Shown: positions 30,693 through 43,018 of the stretch, piece by piece | Numbering within the stretch: the stretch's first letter is position 1 | Layout: every line of letters starts with the position of its first letter | Assembly (NCBI GenBank): GCA_009869945.1 | Contig: WIXG01000339.1 | Span: 1-64,000 of the forward strand | Length of the DNA: 64,000 bases | DNA from: Mesaphorura yosii | Lineage: Eukaryota; Arthropoda; Collembola; Poduromorpha; Tullbergiidae | Direction of reading: 5' to 3' | Notes under the pieces: generated by a model | Seen by the model: the letters and a program-made list of their open reading frames with translations, nothing else | What the model was told of the DNA's origin: nothing | The model's database searches: none | Position numbers and translations under genes: made by a program

Positions 30693-33552
30693 GGCTAACT
30701 TGCACTGCTGGCGGTATGCTGGAAATTCTCGTAGTTGGCGGTGGCTCCCTGTAAAGAGAGTGTTACAAAAAAGATAATAAGAGGGTGTTGCTATGGAGCC
30801 TTGAATAATTTTGCGCTGCGCCCGAGACTTGACTCAGGATTCGGTAAGAATTTGCGGGGAGCAGCAGCCGTGTTGGTTGCGGAGAGCAATGGAGAGTCTA
30901 TGCAAATCGGTGATGGGGAAGGAGAGCGCACGAGAAATGAGATACGGCTCTCTCTTATAAGAATAGAATGCAAATTTGACGAGAGACGCTCCTCTCTCAA
31001 GGAAATTAGAGTGCCCAGCAGAGGTTCACTGCTCGCTGCAGGTGGGCTCACGGAGAAAAGCGGGACAGAGAGAGCGAGTGGCTGGCTGGACTCTTGACCC
31101 CGACTCTTGTATTTGTGTTTCGGGACCGGGGTTGCCATGGGAAAGACCCGAGCAGCACAACAACCACTTATGAGTAAATAAACATCACTCTCGAGCCGAC
31201 GCACGAGTAACTTGACGCCTTGCACGCAAAATGTCAATGGCCAATTATGAGCCAGGCTAAATGCTAAATGGGGATCATCGAAACTCCTTCAGTCAAGAGA
31301 CCGGTCGATCGGCAAGAATTGTTCGCGCATGATGAATCCCTCCAGTGCCCCCGGCCGTAAACCAATCCTAAGCCGTGTCGGTCTTTTACCGCCCCCTCAA
31401 CTCCTGGATAAGTTTATCCAGAAAAAGCTAACGAGCACTCGCATTGCAGATAGCGCGCGCGCGCGCAAATGATCGCATGGCGTGTCGCCCCACTTCCAAT
31501 GCAATCGAAATCTTCGAGTCGTGAAATGATTATGTCAATAGAATGCCTCAAAATGTGTGTTTGTCTCAAATGAGTGTATGACGTGCGCGTGCGCTGAGCA
31601 GATTCCGAGAATTTGTTAGCATTCACCCACGCAATCACGACTCGATCGCGACCAGCATACAAATTTTACATGTTTTCGTGGCAACAACTGCCCATTTAAA
31701 AGACTGCGACCATTTGCATTGACAACGAATGCAAATTACAAATGCTACTGCAGAAGTAATTGCAACTGTACACAAAAAAACACTGCGGCCGCGAATGAGC
31801 GAAATTACTCAGAAAAACTGTGAGTCAATTTTTTTCAATGAAACTCTGCTGTTTTTCTACTCGTTTTTCTTACAAAGCGCGAAGCTTCTTGTGTTCAAGG
31901 TCGCCTCTCACAGTGCGACGAGAGTTTGTGTAATTTTTGAGGTGGCTGAAGCGGCCTTCGCGCATGGGTGGCGGTTGACGGTGGGGGCCGTGTCCTTATA
32001 ATAAAAAGGCGAAGGGCTCGCCCCTGAAACGCTCTCCCCAGAGTGCCCCCTAATTGCATGTGAGTCTCTGTTTGGGAGGAGAGCCTTACCTTCTCCGAGT
32101 GAGGCCAAACGCTCACTGGGTGATGGCGGTTCAGCTATCGGCGGGTTCACTGCTCGAGTTAAGCCTGAGCCAATCGAGGGTTTCCCGGAATTCCTCTCTG
32201 CAAGTGCACAAAGTACTCTTAAAATAACTTCTGGTACAAAACGAAAGAGACACGAGCTGAGGAAATACTCGCTGCTACACTGGCTGCTGTTGAATCGAGA
32301 CTGAGCTGAGATTGTGTGTGTGTGCGTGGAATTCACAGCAGCAGATCCGCCTCAGGGAATACGTTGCAGTTGCAAAATAGACAACTGTTATGACCACCAC
32401 ACTTGTTAAAGAGCGCAGTAAAATTGAGCGTATGAGCACATGCAAGTTTACGATCGTACATCGCTGCTGGGCGCAGTTTCTAATTCAAGCCATTGTTTCA
32501 GTTGGAGGATTGCGTAAACGACGGCGTCGGTGACTGATGATTTAAAGGTAGGGTAAATTAGCGAGCTGATAAGCTGATGTTATTTATCGCAGCAGTCACA
32601 GCTGGTTGATAAGCACTGCATTCCATAGACTCACGACTCGGCATACGCTCACGACTCTACACACGCGACCGACCCGTGCCCCTCCGATGATGAGCTCAGC
32701 CCGAAGTTTAGGAGGAATTCCCGCGATGAGCTGGACGGAGTTTGGGTGATATCATCGGAGCCAATTCTCGACTCTGACACACGGTACAAAGCCCAAGTCC
32801 TCGGTTTTCTCTCGGTTCTGGTCTGCCGGTGTTGTCAATCTAGTCAGACCAGTGACCAATGGCTACTGGCTGTAATTGGTTATAACCACTCAATGGTGGC
32901 CAAAATGAAAAATTATTAAATTCGCAAGATTTTTGACAACACTGACGAGAGAGGAGCAGCGGAGCTGGTTACCCCGCATTCCAGATACTCACGATTGTGT
33001 ACGCGACACCCCACGATGCCAGAGAGATACACAGAAATTCATAACACACACCAAAAAACTAGCAATGACACATAATCCTCTCTGAAATTGAGCGCTCAAT
33101 GACTCCTTCCAACAAGGGTTCTCGAGCACGAACCTTCTGTAGAGTCTGAGCGATAGAAGGTTGGTTGGAGTCGTCTCCGGTTTTAACAACTTCAGACTCT
33201 CGCCCCTCCGAGGAGGTCAAGGCGCGACGGCTCCCGGGGGGAAGAGAGACGAGATGTAACTCAACTGCTGTATGAGACCGAGTCACGTGCACCTCTCCGA
33301 GGAGCGAGTTTACAATCGCTGCTGCTGCTGCTCTGAACACGTCAATCCACCGTACTCTCTCAAGAGAGAATTTTCTCGCACAGTTTACAGCATTTGCTCA
33401 GTCAGCATCCTCGGCTTTTAGGAACCGTAATTAAGTCAGGTGCTCCCGGCTCGTGATTCTCCACCGCAGTCCCCCGTGAAGGATTTCACAGCCCCGTACT
33501 GTACTCGCCGGCAGTCCACTCGACTTGCAAAAACACACGTAGTAAAAATAAA
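30693..33552. other. Gap: divergent promoter region of reductase-like and glucosidase II beta genes
   Basis: About 2.8 kb with no recognisable gene. It holds short GC and GT microsatellites (GCGCGCGCGCGC near 31449, GTGTGTGTGTG near 32314). A possible 5' UTR exon of the reductase gene ends near 30750. The last 110 bases are the likely 5' UTR of the next gene. Confidence 0.4.
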
Positions 33553-35435
33553 ATGCCCGGATCTTCGCCAAAGGAGCCGCCATCGGGCCACCATCAAACT
33601 CTGTACCTCTACCTTACACTCACCCTAGTTTTATTACTGACCAACGTGCCCACCTCGGCTATCAATTCTTTCACGCCGAGGGGTGTTCCGCTATCGAGTG
33701 AGTCGAGTACAAACGTATTACATTTCGAGTACTTCAATGGAACCCTTCTTTTAAATCCACGCAGGAGCCGCCCTATACGACCCTCAGAAGGACTTTAGCT
33801 GCCTCGACGGGTCTAAACTCATCCCCTTCTCTTTCGTGAATGATGGTGAGTACTGCAGCTCCTCTTGATATCATGTGGGATGACCATCCCTCTTCTCTAA
33901 ACAGACTACTGCGACTGCAAAGACGGCTCTGACGAGCCAGGAACCTCTGCCTGCAACAAAGGTTCATTTTACTGCTTGAATGCGGGGCATGTCTCTGCAT
34001 ATTTGAGGTCTTCCAAAGTGGGGGATGGGGTGTGTGGTGAGTTGGTTACTTGAATATTAGATCATTAGAGTCTCGACTAATTCCCTACTCTTATGAGCAG
34101 ACTGCTGCGACGGCTCCGACGAATTAACCGCCTGCCCCAACACCTGCGCCTCCCTCGGCCGGGCCGCACGTGAAGAAAATGAAAGACTAGAGAAGCTATC
34201 AAGGGAGGGCTACCAAAAGCGGTTAGAATTGAGCAAGGTGGGGAAGGAGCTAAGAAAAGAAAAAGAGAATGAAAAGGATAGATTGGAGGAAGAGCGCCAG
34301 AGAGCTGAGGTTGTTAAAGTAGAAAAGGGGCAATTAAAAGAGTTAGCAGAGGCCCCTGAGAAAGCAGCTCTTGATAAATATGAGGAGTTGGAAAAGGAGA
34401 AGAGGAGGTTAGAAGAGGAGGAGGCGAGCGCAAAGAGCGATAATGACGCCACAAAGTTGTTCAACATGCTGGACTCCAACCAGGATGGACTATTAACAAT
34501 AGAAGAGTTAAAAACCCGCTCGACATTCGATAAGGATAAAGATGGGCAAGTGACCGAGGAGGAGGCAATGTTCTTCCTTAACATGGAGACGGAGATGGGG
34601 AGAGAAGAGTGGGTTAAAGTAGGCTACTCGATAGCGAAGCCGTTCTTCTTGCTGGAGGAGGGGGCGTTCCAACCGCCAGACTCAGACCGGGAAGAAGAGC
34701 ACCACGAAGACCACAATGAAGAAGAGCAACACCAGTACGAGGACGACGAGGCGGATGACCTGCAGGAGCAACGGGAGTTTAGTGAGGATGAAGGCGTTGA
34801 TGCGTCCAACGAGCAGGAAGAGCCGCCACCTTCTCCGTCCCAGCCACCGGAAGAAAAGTACGACGAGGCGACGAGGTTCCTCATATCAGAGGCGGACCAC
34901 GCCCGTAGTGAATACAATGAGGCCGATCGAGTACTAAGGGAAGTGGTACAGAAGCTACAAGATTTAAATGACCTATTAAACCTGGACTTTGGTGATGACG
35001 AACGATTCGCTTCGATGCACGGGCAGTGCTATGATTTTGAGGATAGGGAGTACGTGTACAGCCTCTGTCCTTTCAAAGAGGTGAGTGGATTTTGGCTTGA
35101 AACTGGGGAATGATGGAAAGATGAAAACCTATTCTCTAATTTCGCAGGCCACCCAACGTGGTAAGTCAGGAGGCTCCCACGTCAATTTAGGAAAGTGGGG
35201 TGAGTGGTCAGGCTCTGAAAATAAGCACTCGGAGATGCTCTACAATAACGGGCAAGGGTGTTGGAACGGACCGGCCCGCTCTGCACGAGTAAAATTAAGC
35301 TGTGGTCTAGAAAATAAGGTAACATCAGTTAGTGAGCCAAGTAGGTGTGAGTACCACATGGAGTTTGAGAGCCCGACGGCGTGTGATAAATTGGATTTAA
35401 AGGGGGAAGGAGCGCAGGGGCATGACGAGTTGTGA
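33553..35435 (+). CDS. PRKCSH: Glucosidase II beta subunit
   Basis: The regulatory subunit of ER glucosidase II, which trims glucose from N-glycans in the calnexin cycle. Five exons (33553–33697, 33765–33845, 33905–34036, 34101–35080, 35148–35435) give 541 residues with all frames closing. A signal peptide ([14 protein letters not shown]) is followed by two LDL-receptor class A modules ([27 protein letters not shown]), a long charged coiled coil, a pair of EF-hands ([26 protein letters not shown]), a very acidic stretch, and an MRH (mannose-6-phosphate receptor homology) lectin domain from [11 protein letters not shown] to TACDKL. It ends in HDEL, the ER retrieval signal. Introns 1–3 are all phase 1 and flank the LDLa modules. 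Intact and typical of the family. Confidence 0.97.
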
Positions 35436-35462
35436 TTGAATGTCAGTTGAATTATGATGTGA

Positions 35463-35468
35463 AATAAA
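35463..35468 (+). terminator. Polyadenylation signal AATAAA of the glucosidase II beta gene
   Basis: AATAAA lies about 30 bases after the HDEL stop codon, in transcript orientation. Confidence 0.5.
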
Positions 35469-36167
35469 TTACTTGAAGCTTGTCTTGAGAAAATTTCCTT
35501 TTATTTTCATGGAGTCTCTTGTGTATGTCGGTCACTACCTTAATAAAAGAAACAATCATCGCGCGCTCGCGGGGGGAATGTCTTGCAAATTGTACGACGC
35601 TCTCTCGCAAGGGGGCTCCGTAATTTACATATACGTGACTCATTAAGGGAGTGGGGAACGCGGGGGCGGGGGCTGCTCCACTCTTCCATTCCCGCTGTTG
35701 TCGTGGTGAAGGTCTGTCTCACCTCTTTTTCATTAAAAGGGATTGGCGCGAAATTGGTCTCCAGCTCAGGAATGGAGGCTTCCACTCTCAACTCTGGCAA
35801 CACTTTCAAACTCCTCGTGGGAGACACACCTCAAGTCAGCCTTAACAATAACATTTAACCTTAAGCATATACGACGATCATATACACTTGGTGTATAGCG
35901 TACAATTAAAGGGAGGGGTACAGCAAGTGAAAGAAGAAGTGGCGGCTGAATTTTCGAAAATTTAGGAGAGCGGAAACACACGTGTCTTCCCGTACTCTAG
36001 AAACGGGGGGTGTACGAGGGGGGTCTTTAAAACAGACACACTCTTAACGTCATAATCAACTCGCGCTCTCATCTTAGAAAAGACGAGTTAACCTTAAATT
36101 TTATACTTACATATGTTTAAAAGTCATATACCAAAAAGAGGAGAAACACTTATTATAGAAGTCTAAA
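35469..36167. other. Gap between convergent genes
   Basis: Between the 3' ends of the glucosidase II beta and Ras genes, which point at each other. Expected to hold the Ras 3' UTR. Short ORFs on both strands show no motif. Confidence 0.4.
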
Positions 36168-37097
36168 TTACAGAATCGCACACTTCCACCTCCCAGGTCT
36201 TCCGCTCCCAGGTTTCTTCCGCTCTTTCCTCTTCTCCTTCTGTCAAACAAGTCATCAGCAGTCAGCATTGCCTAAAATCACAAGTTCTAAAAAAAAACCA
36301 CTCACATCCTTCCGTATCTCTCTCACTAGCGTATAGAAAGCCTCATCCACTCCCATCCTGGTTTTAGCGCTCGTCTCCACAAAGGGGATTCCGCACTGCT
36401 TGGCTACCTCACGAGCTTCCGACATGCGTACGGTTCGGGTTTGGAGGTCGCATTTGTTGCCGACCACTGTGCAGAGTGTAGGGAAGGGCAATTAAGGGCA
36501 CGTTCAGTATAGTCTGTATTATAGTGTATGGGCACTCACAAACCATCGGCACATCATCTGCATCCTTCACCCTCTTTATCTGTTCCCGGTACATGGAGAT
36601 GTCCTCGAAGGACTTGCTATTGTTGACTGCGAACACGAGGAGGAACCCTTCCCCAGTCCGCATGTACTGGTCGCGCATGGCGCTGGATTGAGAAGATTAT
36701 TTTATAGTTAAGGGGGTTGAGCTGGTTGATGAAAGTCTTGTAGTAAATACCTGTACTCCTCCTGCCCGGCCGTATCGAGTATGTCTAGTAGGCAAGTCTC
36801 CCCGTCAATGACGACCTGCTTCCTGTATGAGTCCTCTATCGTGGGGTCGTACTCGTCGACGAAACTGTTGTGGGAGAATATGGAAAATGAGCACTCCAAC
36901 ATCAAAGGGGAAAAGGACTCAAGATGGTACTTACTGGTTCTGGATGAGCTGAATGGTCAAGGCACTCTTGCCAACTCCACCAGCTGTGGAATTGAGAGAG
37001 AATTGAGTTTAGAACCAGTGAATCTTGTACAATACCAACAATACCAAGGGCCAAACTGTAACTCACCCCCGACGACCACGAGCTTGTATTCCGTCAT
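36168..37097 (-). CDS. Ras85D: Ras small GTPase (HRAS/KRAS/NRAS orthologue)
   Basis: Six exons (37097–37067, 36983–36935, 36864–36751, 36682–36540, 36466–36306, 36239–36168) encode 189 residues, the canonical Ras length. It starts [20 protein letters not shown] (P-loop with Gly12 and Gly13), then switch [10 protein letters not shown], switch [15 protein letters not shown] with Gln61, VGNKCD and ETSAK guanine-specificity motifs. The hypervariable tail has a polybasic run (KEKRKERKK) and ends CAIL, a CaaX box whose final Leu predicts geranylgeranylation. It relays receptor tyrosine kinase signals to Raf at the plasma membrane. The last exon was chosen at the acceptor after TTTGACAG, because the nearer acceptor at about 36265 gives a tail with no CaaX. 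That nearer site could give an alternative isoform. Confidence 0.96.
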
Positions 37098-38527
37098 GGT
37101 GCGTGCTTGTGGTGTGCTCCTCCAAAGAAAATGGGGGAAATTCGCCCTTTAAAAGGGGGCCGACGGTGCGGGGACCTCTCGAAAAGTCACAATCTAAACA
37201 AATGTTGGCTGGTAGCTGCAGAGATCACTCAAAGTCCACGAATTGGACACTGATTTCAAACTCTAGTCCACTGGGGCACAGCACACTTTTCACTACTTTC
37301 AAAATAAAGTCGGATGGCAGCTCCTTTTTTGCAAGTACCGCCAGAAAGTGACCGTCGATCGCCGTAAATTACCCAACAGTAAATAACTCGCAAAGTATCG
37401 TCACCGACGATGCACTTTGCACCTCTTGCACTACGTAATTAACTGATCGTTGGAGAGCTCGTGCTGCTACAGCTACTCGCTCGATCGGAGATCAGCGACG
37501 ATGAAACGAGCAAGATCGCGCTGATCGTACCCCGTAGCCTCGTACCCAATGAACTCGATCGAGTACAGCGAGTACGGGAGATCGAGAATCGATGTCCACA
37601 ACACTCCCTACTGCTGCTGGCCACTCGCTACCACTACGCACTCGAAATCGAGTTTCAGTTTAATAGAGAATGCTGGCTGGCTGATCCATCTCTTCAATTG
37701 GTCACCTGTGCTCTTCTGCTACTCTGCCACACCGTCGACCGATCGCACCTGGACCAGGAGTGTTATGCAACCGCTGATGCTGGGCGCAAGTCGTCTCGCA
37801 GTCTACAACGGTCTGATCTCTTTAGTAGACAAAATCAAGAAGTCTAATCGACGGCCCGTGTTTAATTAAAACTCGTCGTACCCTCACAGAAAACAAACCC
37901 TTTTTTATTACGGTAGACACCTCGGAGGAGAGTTTCTCTGTGGATCTGTGCACGGTTTTTGAGGACGGCATAGCCCCACTACTTGGTAGTCCTTTCCCGT
38001 GCAATTCACATAGTAGGAGCAGCAGCAGTGGAGAGTGTCATCATGCGAGAGCAGAGAGCTGCTTGTTGCTTCCACCGTGCCCAGCGCACGATCATCATTT
38101 GAGAGAGCATCGCATCGGAGGAAGATGTACAGTCGGCTGGCTGCCATTCCACCTCGCTTAGCTGGTGTAGAGTCTCTGCTGCTGCTGCGCCTGTGCTCGT
38201 ACGCAATCGGAGAGATCTCGGCTGCTGTACTCGGGTGACTCTTGTCTCTGTGTAGTAGTACTGCCACACTCCGCTGGCTGGCCGTGTGTCTCTTCCCCGG
38301 TGGTCTCTCGTCGTCGGAACGGTGGTCATTCAGAGAGATTGGAATCGCAGCGTGCGCGGATGTCGATCACCCTCCACTCCATCTTGCCCTCGAGAAGTGT
38401 CCAAGCGCTGCGCTGAATCTCTGAGATAATTTGGTCAAAAACAGTGCACGTCAGCACAAAGAATCCGATTTATTCCTGAATAATTTCACCGCCCACCCCC
38501 CCAGTAAATCTATACACACAATGGAGG
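37098..38527. other. Gap: Ras upstream region and ABCG5-like downstream region
   Basis: About 1.4 kb. Many overlapping ORFs in all frames (37430–38430) reflect a GC-rich, stop-poor sequence with CTG-type repeats. No motif and no preferred frame. Probably Ras 5' UTR/promoter. Confidence 0.4.
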
Positions 38528-40964
38528 CTACTCCCTGAACTTGGTCTTAACCAGGCCAGGGGTTGGAATCAATAAAAGTAGCAAATTCAACAACACCGCA
38601 CCTAATAGAAAAACGTAGACAAGTCCAAAATTCATATAAATACCCAAATCGTTCTTCTCCTCATAACCGCTCCCATCGTAGTACCTCTCCTGCAAATAGT
38701 GACTCCCATTTGTGTACCTGCACCCATCTATCCATGAGTCAAGCTCTATGGAGCAGGGGCGGCCAGAGGGCAACCTTGCTGACCCGCTCAATTTATCGTT
38801 AAAAGTGGAATAAAACTGCTCATTCAAGAACAAACCTGCGTAGCGGACCTGCATTATAAAAGTGGTGTAGTAGAGCCACTCTGGTAGGGCTCGGAGAGAG
38901 CGGAGCGTCCCCGAACTGCAGGTGATTAGCAAAGAGTGGAGGGCACTTAATAGGCTTGCTACAAGTATTCTGTTCTTTAGAAAGAGCATAACTGTAACTG
39001 TTAACTGCTGTGAGGTGGTGTAACACGCGAATATGATACTGTAGATTAGCAGCCACTCGGAGTGGGATTTGAGGGGGGTGCACCTGCAGTTGGATATAAA
39101 AGAGGGTTAGAAACCCGGGTTTCCCCTTTGATAAAGTGGCGATTGGGCACTCACTCAAACACAATCCGACTCGCAATGAGGCAGGATACGAGGTTATACG
39201 GCAATGAGGCCAGCGTGTAGGATATTAAAAACACCGGTCCCCCGTATAATCCATCTCTAGACTCTTGGTAGTAGGTGGTGCGGTGGGGGGCGACTGCATG
39301 GAATTTTTAAACGCAAATTACTTATGCGGACATGGTAAAGGCGGAGTGCGGGAGAATATAAATGACTCACAAGTATAAACAGTGCTCCAAACCGCCCCGA
39401 AATAAGTCGTACATATAGTATTCAGTACAAGCCCATTGAGAGTGTAGTAGCTATGCTGATACTTGGATCCAGCACCGAAATAAAACACCCACAGTACAAA
39501 CATGAGGATTGGTAGGAGTAATAAATTGAAGAAGATGTTGAAAACGGCGGTCCAGGTAAAACTGAAGGTTGTCGAGTAGTTTCTCCTGCGAGAAAAAATG
39601 ATTCATAGGGGTTTTTCAAATTCTCCCGCCGACGGCTTCATGTTCATATAAATTATATAGGAGCTATAAATGACTCACATCACCAGCGCCCCCATAACAC
39701 TCAACGTGCTAGGTTTTCCAAGTGCGTGCAGCGGTGTGGAGGAGCCCACTCGCACCGACCCACCCTCCACCATTCCAGTACGGAAGGAGCCCCCCTCCAA
39801 TCTAAACTTCTCAACCAAGAGTCCAACCTGATTACTCGACTCTATAAAGCGCTCGTGTGAGCGGCGGTCGACGGTGGCGAGGCAGACTATATAGAAATAC
39901 AAGGTGATATTAGACAACTATATGTATAAGTAAAGTGCATAAAAACTCACGGTAGTACATCAGAGGATTCTCAACCTCCGGACAGGGAAAGCCTATAGCC
40001 CTATAGTACTCCAACATAACCCTCGTATTCCCAGTATAAACAACATCACCCAAACAAAGATAGGTCACCCTATCCAGAAAGGGGAATATGTCCGAGCGGG
40101 GTTTCTCCATAGTCAATATTACTAATCGGCCGTACTTCTTAGCGTAGTTACTCAGTATAGATATTATAAAATAGGTGTTGAGTGGGTCTAGATTCCATGT
40201 GGGTTCGTCTGCTAGTAGTATAACGGGGTCCTTTATTAACTGGATGCCTATAGCCAAGCGGCGGCGTTCGCTGGGTGTTAGTGATTCTATACTTGTGGAC
40301 ATTGCTTGTGTGAGGGCAACGTCTGCAAGGATTTGGCGGATTCGGGCGCGGCGGAGTGATGGGGGGATATTTAAACACATGCAAGCGTTGTAGTGGAGGA
40401 GTTGGGAGACGGTGAGCCCGGTTGGTAAGTGAGAGTCGGAGGGGCCGGAGAGGTAGCTCCCGGCGGACTGTGGAGTGGAAGAGAGTGATTAGAATATTCG
40501 GTATTCAAGGCAAAATGAATTACAACTCACCTGAAACAACCTCCTGTTCAGAGTGACTCCATTCAATAGAACGTAGCCTTTGCGGGGGCCGTTAGAGCGG
40601 GAGGCGAGGGTGTCTAATAAGGCTTTCTTCCCGCTTCCTGTTCGAAACATACTAATTTTGATTGGTACTCTTGTGGGGTGTAAAGAATGGCTCACCCTTC
40701 GACCCGAGCACAGCCGCCACCTCTCCCGCGTGCACTTCAAACGAGACGTCTTTCAATATAACACCAGAGCGGGTCGTGCCTGTCAACTGCTTGAGCCATG
40801 TGGGTGGTTCGACCTGCGATTTGGAAAATGGGAATTTAGGGGATTTGGGCCGCGTAGGATCCCCGTAAACAAGTAAATTCCCTTACATGCCCCGTGTGGC
40901 AGAGGTTCACAACTTCAAGCACGTAGTCGCTTGGGGGACCGCCGCCGCCCATGATCGTGGACAT
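38528..40964 (-). CDS. ABCG5: ABCG5-like ABC half-transporter
   Basis: Eight exons (40964–40887, 40813–40696, 40637–40531, 40467–39951, 39886–39679, 39585–39371, 39293–39155, 39083–38528) give 645 residues with every frame closing. The N-terminal nucleotide-binding domain has Walker A GSKGSGKKAL (split by an intron after its first glycine-containing half), a modified signature LTPSERRRLAIG, Walker B VILLADEPT and, in place of the usual H-loop/Q motif, LTMEKPRSDIFPFLDR. YRAIGFPCPEVENPLMYY and VDRRSHERFIESS link to the membrane part. The G-type transmembrane domain has about six helices with a Cys-containing extracellular loop before the last one. ABCG5 works as a heterodimer with ABCG8 in sterol export. 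The partner is not seen nearby. The ATG at 40964 is the first in frame in the first exon. Confidence 0.9.
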
Positions 40965-42798
40965 TCTTGGCAGTTGGAGTCTCTTTATTTGCTTATCCTG
41001 GCAGTGGTCAAACTAGAGAGAATGCGCTGTGAAATTTGGTCGTGGCTCCTAAACGGTAAGAAGATAGACTGCGTCCAGCGAAGAGCCCATTCGCCAACTG
41101 CTTCTGCTGTCAATTCACGAGCAAGACACAGGAGAGGATGGGTTCGATGAACAGAAACTCTGCTTCACGCAGGAATTTTCCCCCGAGGGCTTGCTCTGCA
41201 ATGGGACATATACACCTGTTGCGCTACTCCAAAGTAGTACGCATGCATTTCATTGTTGTCGGCCAGGCAGGATGGGGCTTTTAAAGTGCTGCTGCTGCTG
41301 CAAAAGTGGTCGCATGGCCCCCCAATTCACTACAGAAAAGTCTTTGTTCTCTCCACATAAATTTTCTCGGCCGTAAATTTCCAGCGTTCACCGCTTTCTA
41401 ATGGTGAATTACTCGCCCGGCCACTTTCCCCACCAGCGCACGCTAAACTGTCGGCAATCGTGCACGAATGCACGGTTTGTGTGCACGTACGGGAAAGAAG
41501 GTCACTGGAACACATTTCTCGAATATCGATCTGGATTGAAGTAAACCACGAATTTTTGAGTAAGAAGGCGTAAACGTTCATAATTGGACATTGCGGTCAA
41601 TTATCGCGTTTGGCTGTTGGCTTGTGTGCGAACACTGCCTACCCGAGTCCTTACTTCAAGCGTCTCCCAACATGGCCCAAGGTGGCATTAATTCGTGTGG
41701 AAGATGCACAATCAGCAATTTACGATGATTGGATGGGGAAATGGATCTCAAGTACGTACTCGGGGACGTCGTACTCCGAGGAATACCTCTTCAAGGGGAG
41801 GTTTACATCCAAATTCCCATAAGTTTTCTTAGCAGTACGGCCCATCAGTTCGTAACACGTTTCCCGTGACTTCCACACGAGAGCACAACAACTCTCCACG
41901 ATTCTATCATGCACACACTTCTGCAGTACGTCCCCAATGACTGCGCTGAAGCCCGCCATCAATTATGCAGTTTATTTCCATGTTACTACTGTAAAAGTCG
42001 ACGTGTCACGGACGGAGAGTGCTTACAGTACTCTGTGCAAGAAGGAGTCGTGTTTGCTGTCACCACCGCAACCATGTGGGCGCAGTGGTCCTCAAACCAA
42101 CTCTCTGTTTTTGCATAGACTACAAGTGTGAACCAAAAGTGTCGTGTAATTAAGTTGAACGAAGGGAGTCTTCTCAAAGAGCCGAGAACTGAGCCACCAC
42201 CCGAAATAAATTACCCTTAATTATCCCGGGCAGTAGCTATTAAGTGTCATTTTCCCATGACCGGGCATCCCATCATTATTACCGCTCCCGTGTCAACATC
42301 ACTCCAGCAGTGCTTGTAATCAAGTGTGATTTCCTCATCGCGCCGTCTCATAGTGTACAATTAACGGTGCTGGAATTCGGTGGAATTAAAAGTTGTTTTG
42401 CCATCGCTGAAAGGGGACACATGGAAATGAGTGAGAGAGACGCGGTCGGGGAGTTTCTACGCAAGGCTGCGAGGATGGCGAAAGGACGAGTCGATAATTA
42501 AATTATTTATGCCCGTCATCAGCCGAAGAGTTGAGTCGCGAGTCTGTTGCGTTTCTGCAGGCGACCGGAACGAACATTGACTGCAGTGCGCCCACAAACA
42601 GTGACAAAGTGGCTTTCGTGGCTTCCATAAGACTCAATTTGCTCAAGAAAGCCGGAAGTTGCTCAAAGAAAGTTGCTCAAAGGAAGTTGCTCAACGAGAA
42701 TCTATAGTTTTTTTTAGGGGTGTGTTAGAAATTTTTTTTTTGAAACTTTTCAAATTGCGCATTCTTTTGATACATCTCATCCGAACGTCTCCGATGGA
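40965..42798. other. Gap between divergent ABCG5-like and stomatin genes
   Basis: About 1.8 kb with only short competing ORFs and a CTG run near 41290. Promoters of both genes are expected here. Confidence 0.4.
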
Positions 42799-43018
42799 AT
42801 GGACCTCCTCGGCGATCCGCGGAGCCCTTCAAGCTTACAACTGATTCTTAATGCGAATGGCAACTCACCCGGGGACGTTGATGAGGTTTTGGAGGAATTG
42901 AGCGAGATCAACCCGCCTCCTCAGGGGATTCTTAAAACTAGCAGTATGGCTGCTCAAAATTCTTCAAACGTCCCGCAAGTCGTCATCCCAAGTACGAGCT
43001 CGAGGGCGGCGATGGACA
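42799..43018 (+). CDS. Possible alternative first exon of the stomatin gene
   Basis: An open exon starting at an ATG (MDLLGDPRSPSSL) encodes about 73 residues, Ser/Pro-rich with an acidic DVDEVLEELSEI patch, and ends in a strong donor (GACA|GTAAGT) in phase 1. The stomatin core exon at 46396 starts in phase 1, so splicing to it is in frame (…MDT-EPEHSG). Its rival, the exon at 45353–45521, also ends in phase 1. Long N-terminal isoforms built from alternative first exons are known for MEC-2-like stomatins. Support is the donor, phase and coding look only. Confidence 0.45.

Noticed and set aside
30735-31237. ORFs of 120–148 codons on both strands upstream of the reductase-like gene
   Set aside because: They overlap in antisense, have low-complexity composition and fit a promoter/5' UTR better than coding sequence.
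31440-32330. GC and GT microsatellites as possible functional repeats
   Set aside because: Short, simple-sequence runs of a common kind with no associated structure.
34210-34917. Ser-rich minus-strand ORFs opposite the glucosidase II beta coiled coil
   Set aside because: Antisense of Glu/Lys-rich codons; not a separate gene.
36240-36264. Nearer acceptor for the last Ras exon
   Set aside because: It gives a tail without CaaX; the acceptor at 36239 gives exactly 189 residues ending CAIL. Kept only as a possible isoform.
37430-38430. Cluster of long overlapping ORFs in all frames
   Set aside because: GC-rich, stop-poor DNA with CTG repeats; no frame shows motifs, hydrophobic segments or splice-consistent ends.
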